A DNA stretch of 64,000 nucleotides from Heracleum sosnowskyi (taxonomy: Eukaryota > Streptophyta > Magnoliopsida > Apiales > Apiaceae): contig CM061244.1 of assembly GCA_030848705.1 (NCBI GenBank), positions 46,851,190 to 46,915,189 on the forward strand, in the 5' to 3' direction. A model generated the notes under the pieces. That model did not search any database. It had not been told where the DNA came from and saw only the letters and a program-made list of their open reading frames with translations. A program made the translations under genes and the position numbers. Position 1 is the stretch's first letter. Every line of letters begins with the position of its first letter. Positions 59,081 through 64,000 of the stretch are shown here, piece after piece.

Positions 59081-59419
59081 TACAATTATCTACAACTTAT
59101 ATAAATATATTGTTTAATGATTAAATTATATATATATTCTGTAAACTTAAAATATAATTTCTAAATAATATGTAACTATATATATTATTTATTTATCATA
59201 TTTATTTAATTTCGGATTCGGATATTACCGGATACGGATGCGCCTATATCCATATTCGTATCCGCAACTACCGAATTCGAATACGGATAATATCCGCTTT
59301 ATTTCGGATTTGGATAAAATCCGCTTTATTTCGGATTTGGATAAAATCCGCTTTATTCCGGATACGAATACAGATATTTCGGACGGATCTCGGATTTTTC
59401 GGATTTTTTTGACAGCCCT
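58674..59419. mobile_element. Terminal-inverted-repeat element with ATCCG subterminal arrays
   Basis: The ends AGGGCTGTCAAA (left) and TTTTGACAGCCCT (right) are inverted. The 9-bp flank GCATCTGAT occurs at both 58665-58673 and 59420-59428. The left subterminal 150 bp is full of TCCGAATCCG and ATCCGGATACG phrases and the right subterminal 200 bp has the inverted form CGGAT(T/A)CGGATA. The centre is AT-rich with a TA run at about 59037-59077. The terminus is hAT-like, but 9 bp is also what Mutator-like elements make, so the superfamily is open. No transposase is present. Confidence 0.85.
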
Positions 59420-59428
59420 GCATCTGAT

Positions 59429-59825
59429 CACGCGCGGAAGATTCAGTGTTTATCCAGCCTCACTTGTTTTCATGAAGAACAATCTTTCCTTTGTGGCTTT
59501 CAGTTTTTCCTCAAAACTTTAAGAATATTGTAAGAACTCCCTAAATGCAGATCTCTAGCGTATTTAAGAAAAAGGGACATGATATTTTCAAGGAAGCAGG
59601 CACCATCAAACACTCATGTGTTAACTGGCAAGTCCAAGATTTTATAAATAAATCCAGGAAGCAGACACCATCACAGAGACAAAAACATATATCATATTAA
59701 TGATAGGTGAGATCGAAATTTTCTGTTGCACATCATAAGATGTAGTTATGGACATTGACATATGATACCAGATAAATGAAGCTTCCTGACTTGGTGATAT
59801 ACAAATGCAACCATCAGAAACCAAG
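59429..59825 (-). other. Downstream region / 3' UTR of the FRIGIDA-like gene
   Basis: This less AT-rich stretch follows the stop codon of the gene at 59826 on the minus strand. A phrase of the type GGAAGCAG(G/A)CACCATCA recurs at 59594 and 59656. No other coding frame is convincing. The poly(A) site is not clear. Confidence 0.5.
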
Positions 59826-62800
59826 TCAGCCATACAAGGCATTCTGTGGATTGACTACAAGCGGAAGCTGATGGAAGTTCGTCATTGAGTGAGAAGCAGG
59901 AGATGGAACATTTAAGAAAGTCCCTACTTGTTGAATCTGCGGATGTCTCCCGATGTGCCATTGCATTTGAGCTTCAGTGGCATGCTGCATATAGGCCCCC
60001 TCACAGTGGGCAAAGTTTGTCATTGAGCTAAAAGCAGGAGATGAAACATTTAAGGGAGTTCCTGCCGGTTGGTCCATCCGCGGATGTTTGCTGACATGCC
60101 CTTGTGTTTGAGCTTCAGGCCCGGGATCTAAGCCTGCAGCACGCCGTTTCCTTTTGGACTTTTTACGCGTTTGAGCTTCAGGCCCAGATGCAGCATGTAG
60201 TTTCTTTCCGAACTTATGTGTCTGAGCTTCAGGCCCAGAAGCAGCATGTTGCTTCTCTGTGAACTTCTTATACGATTGGGATCTTTCTTCTGAGACCTCC
60301 TTAGCCTGCTCTTCTAGCTGCTGGACTTGTGCTAAAAGATTTTCAGGAGGATACTCAACCTCAAGCTGATGGTCTTTGATGCATTTTACCACTTCTCTAA
60401 GGGCGGCAAGTTGTCTGCGTATGACTTTGTTTCCCTGTATTAATATTTGAAACAAGTACCAATCAGCTTGGAAGTTGGACTGGAGACAAAAAACAATGGA
60501 ATAATAAATGGATCAAGGGAAACATACTTTAGGTATATGAGATGTCTCTGTCACTTTCTTAGAGTTTAAGTGATTTTTGAGAATAGGTACTGGAGGGAAC
60601 TTCCCAACAAGATCAAACTCATAAATGTATCGGATGGCCTGAGGCCTGTCCCCCTTTCGAATGAGACTTTCTACAAAATCTGTTGGCATGAAAACAGTAT
60701 ACATCATTTTTTTTATCATACTATTAAAAAATCTAAAATCTGCTATAACAATTGTCTTTTTAAATGTTAAAAATGTTTACAGGGCAATAGGACATAGCTT
60801 AAGTTCACCTGCTAAAGTCACAGGCAGAACCCAAGTATTTTTCTACAGTAACTATTCATGATGCAGCAGAAAGAAGGCCTCTCTCAATGCTGCACTAAAA
60901 ATACTATAGTATGCCATTTTACCCTTATTTAGTACTCTTATTATTATAATCACACTTAAACATGGCATGTGCCAAAATTAAATGAGCCAGTAAACTTGCT
61001 TTTCTCAAATCTTTAAATCCAAATAGTATCAGATTGAGGAAAAAGCGAGATAACATACCAGATATTTTGTGTGACAGCCCTAGGAGCCGAACTAATTCAG
61101 GAACTGTCCTTCTTGGATAAATGCTGTCCAAGAGGCCAAGAAGCTCATTTGAATCAACTGCAGAAGCCACTTTATAGACTGCCAAAAGGTTAAAAAGTGC
61201 ATAAACCTCTTCCGGTTTCTTGCTACCATTATCTAAAAGCTGGGCTTTCCAGTCCACTGCAAATTTGGCAGCTTTCTTTTCGACATGAGGCTGAATTTGT
61301 GGTGACATTTTCAATAGAAATTCTAGCAAAATTTTAAAAGATTCTTTTACAACAGCGTTTAGGTTTCTTTTACGGTTTGAGTAATAACATCTTTGAATTG
61401 CGTCTAAAACAAGTTTCGCGAAATTCACAGAATTACTTAATTTATTTTTGTTAATCTCAAGGCCAGAAGTATTCTTTTGATGCCAGTGACAAATACTTAA
61501 GGTCGTGGTCTGATTTTGTCCCTTATATGAGGATCGGAAGACTTGGCATAACTCAGGAGCATGATTAATGCACGACACAGATTCAAAACACCTCTCAAGC
61601 TCACTGGTCTCAAAACTTGAATTAAGACCATAAGTAGAAATAAGTTGCAAGAAGCCCAAGACCTGAAGAGGAGTCCTCATTTTTGCTCTCCAATCACATG
61701 CAAGTTTCATTGCATCCTCTTTCACATGTGGATCAATCTCTGGTGATTGTTTCATGAGCTGTTCTAACAAAAGAATGCAACTTCTCGTTATAACAGGGGA
61801 TTTATAATCCTCGTCTCTCATCTCCAGAAGCGGAGGATCGTATTCTTGAATAGCATGCAGGACAAACTTTGCAGGCTCCTTTGATAACGTTAGGACATTA
61901 AAGATATCATAACCTAGCAGTTCATGATCTTCCGAATTTTCATTCAAGAATACCCGCAAACTTATTACGTCCATGTTAGAAAGGATGATAGCCAGCGCAT
62001 TCCTATAGCATAAACTAGGGTCATTCGCTTTAAGCCGAGTAATGCGGTTCTTAGCCGGGTCGGATACAACTGTAGCTGATTTACAATATTTCTCAGCCTC
62101 CTGTTTCGCTGCATCATTGTTAGACGTTGATAACCTAACCTTTTCATCTTCCTTCTGTTGTATAAGCTGTTTAATAAATCTTCCCATGCATTCTGGAGAG
62201 TACTCTGATTCAAGTTTGTGATAAGAAATGCACACAAGTGCCTCTCTCAGTGAAGCCACAATGTTGTCAATGGCTTCGTCCTGCAACAAGTCCGAATCAA
62301 ATCTCAACAATTTTTTTGCTAAATAAATTCAACAAATTTGTTGAGTTACTGTATAATCTGAATATTAATAGTAGACGAGCAAGAACATCCGCACAATTCC
62401 ATGCTTGGAGAGTGCAGATATGGTGCATTTTGCACCATCCATATCAATAAAAGTGGCCTCATGCAACAGGAAATCTGAATACAAGACCATGCATATTCAG
62501 AGAGTTCCTATCCCATGTTAAGCTAACATATTCTTTAACAATTCTAAGCAGTTAAAAAGTGGCTTTTATGGTCAATAATCAATATAAGCTCAAAAACATT
62601 GCCATAAATATAACATAAGATAACAAGAAAAGAAGATTACCATTTTGTCAACTGGGTAATTACTGTTCTCGCGCAAAGTGTTTGACCTCTCTTCAGCATT
62701 CTTCAACATGTCTTTCAGAAGCGATGCAGGCTGAAACTTGTCACGAAGCCCAAAAGCACATACAAATGTAACAGCTTTAACATGCTGCTGCTTTTTCAAC

Positions 62801-64000
62801 ATAACTTCAAAAAGATCTGTAAGATACAAGATTAAGGAATATTGATTATATCAGATCCGTGCTAAGACAAGGAGGTTAAAATTATCGAAGAATCCTTGGA
62901 ACATCCTTTATATAGTCTATATATATAAGTACATCAAGGTAAGGAACATTGTGATACTAACTTCTGAAGAATTGACAACTAGAGAAAAAAACATGCTGGC
63001 TGATTACATATATTCTATTGTTCTGTGTTCAGGAAGAGCAAAATAAGAAAAGTTAGACTGGTATATAACACATTACAGCTTTAAAGTGGCAGTTCGACAT
63101 GGCATTGTTGTTAACAGATTGAGTTCTAAGAACGATTCTTGTTCCATTTTAATCACATGGACATTCAATTATGTCATAATAATTAAAGGCAATTGCTAAT
63201 AGGTTACTCACTGATTTTATCGGTGTCATCAAGGAGCTGGCATAATTCTGAAATTTGTACATGCTGACAGATAACCTCAAAAAGACTTAAGAACTCTTCT
63301 GGGTCAAAAGCAGACCCCAACCCATAGGAAGCTAAAAGGTTCAGAAAAATAGTAACCTCCCCCGAGCTCTTCATTTTATTCTTCCATTTGTGTGCAAGTT
63401 CGGTTGCTGCTTTTTTAAGACGCGGTGGAATCTGAGGAGAAATTCTCCTCAACTGCTCAAACAAAAGAATGCTACTTTTACAAACTACATCACCTTCCAA
63501 CTCCTTATCCTCTATTATTAGGTAAAAGTCTTGCATTGCATCTAAAACCAATTTGCCAGGATTCATTGACATCCTAAGAGCCCTAAAAACTTCGTCAGTC
63601 ATGGAGTCAAGATCCCTTTTGTGATTAATTAAATACAAGAGCAAATTCTTTCCACCCATAGTAATAGAAAATCGTATGTCTGCATATGAAGCATCAACAC
63701 TGAATGGTTCAGGTTTCACTATCGAGTGATCAACATTTCTAAATTGCTTCTTTTTCTCTTCCACTTCTTTCATTTGGTCCTCTAATCTTTTCTTGTCCGA
63801 CTGAAATTTCTTACATCTTTCTTCACATGTAATTCTAATTGAATCAACTTCTTTCTCCTTTGGATCGATACTTTTGACTCGATTTTCATGCTGCTCTCTC
63901 AGTTTCAATCCAATCAACAATTCCTGAAGATTTTTCTCCATCGAATCAAGTTTCTTGCATCTTTCTTCATTCAAAATCCACATCGAATCAATTTCCTTTT
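59826..64000 (-). CDS. FRIGIDA-like gene (FRL5-type), 5' end beyond the window
   Basis: Five exons fit GT-AG splicing with matching phase: 64000-63212 (continues outside), 62816-62641, 62280-61059, 60679-60528 and 60434-59826 (stop). The first exon begins inside a coiled coil with ERCKK repeats. Three Frigida-domain units follow. Unit 1 contains PGKLVLDAMQDFY, SSILLFEQL and SELCQLLDDTDKI. Unit 2 contains PAKFVLHAIQEY, SCILLLEQL and PELCQVF. Unit 3 contains FAKLVLDAIQR and PELVRLLGLSHKIS, continuing across introns to FVESLIRKG and FPPVPILKNHL. The C-terminus has HAASGPEAQT repeats, a basic RKKSKRKRR signal and two copies of a NVPSPA-SMTNF segment. FRIGIDA proteins scaffold nuclear complexes that promote FLC-type transcription; multi-repeat FRL members have less defined roles. 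Unit 2 lacks its end. An alternative is two adjacent genes, but the phases join cleanly. Confidence 0.85.

Noticed and set aside
58674..59419. The ATCCG-rich segment as a telomere-like or satellite array.
   Set aside because: The words are inverted between the two sides and bounded by inverted ends and a 9-bp duplication, so it is a transposon.
59642..59961. Open frames in the 3' region of the FRIGIDA-like gene.
   Set aside because: They overlap the last exon or its 3' UTR in other frames and have no similarity to known proteins.

Overview
The window is nuclear DNA from a flowering plant. It is AT-rich, has GT-AG introns, carries a FRIGIDA-like gene, and is packed with plant transposons. FRIGIDA-like genes and this style of copia element suggest a eudicot; the species cannot be read from the sequence. 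About two thirds of the window is one Ty1/copia family present in three related copies (A, B, C) plus one solo LTR and one truncated start. The only clear host gene is a multi-repeat FRIGIDA-like gene at the right edge (minus strand, 5' end outside the window).

Layout. 1-1149: AT-rich DNA with a MITE. 1150-7770: a long-LTR retrotransposon, proven as one insertion by a CTACC target duplication; its 5' LTR has shrunk to about 180 bp, its pol is gone, and its 3.4 kb 3' LTR carries a 170-bp-scale repeat array. 7776-12346: a graveyard of small elements: a MITE, a 97-bp tandem repeat, a Helitron holding a MITE, a textbook Stowaway with TA duplications, and a LINE 3' fragment. 12351-40551: copia copy A (minus strand) plus a truncated second start sharing its left LTR. 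Copy B (18876-32991, plus strand, duplication GTCGG) is nested in A. 40552-57482: a Helitron hit by a copia insertion now reduced to a solo LTR; the LTR and its right flank were then duplicated around copy C (43479-55908, minus strand). Each duplicate of that flank carries the same dead pogo-like DNA transposon. 57483-59428: AT-rich DNA with a terminal-inverted-repeat element built of ATCCG repeats. 59429-64000: the FRIGIDA-like gene.

How the copia family is built. Each copy has LTR, an initiator-Met-tRNA primer site, gag with two CCHC knuckles, pol (protease, integrase, reverse transcriptase, RNase H) in another frame, a roughly 700-bp spacer, a very long extra ORF (about 1,600 codons) where SIRE-type elements have an env-like gene, a polypurine tract and the 3' LTR. 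The extra ORF has no visible signal peptide or membrane span. No copy is intact in all three ORFs: B has intact pol, C has intact gag, and the extra ORF is broken in every copy.

The most interesting signal is regulatory. The LTRs and the pol/extra-ORF spacers share a dense array of a short CpG-centred motif (core like CTATG-TCG-CATAG). In copy B's LTRs it has become a 25-bp tandem array made of two perfect 5-3-5 dyads sharing one base. The spacer ends in a TATA box and a CT-rich leader before the extra ORF, so the element appears to carry two promoters marked with the same motif. Whether the extra ORF's product acts on that motif is a hypothesis, not something the sequence proves.
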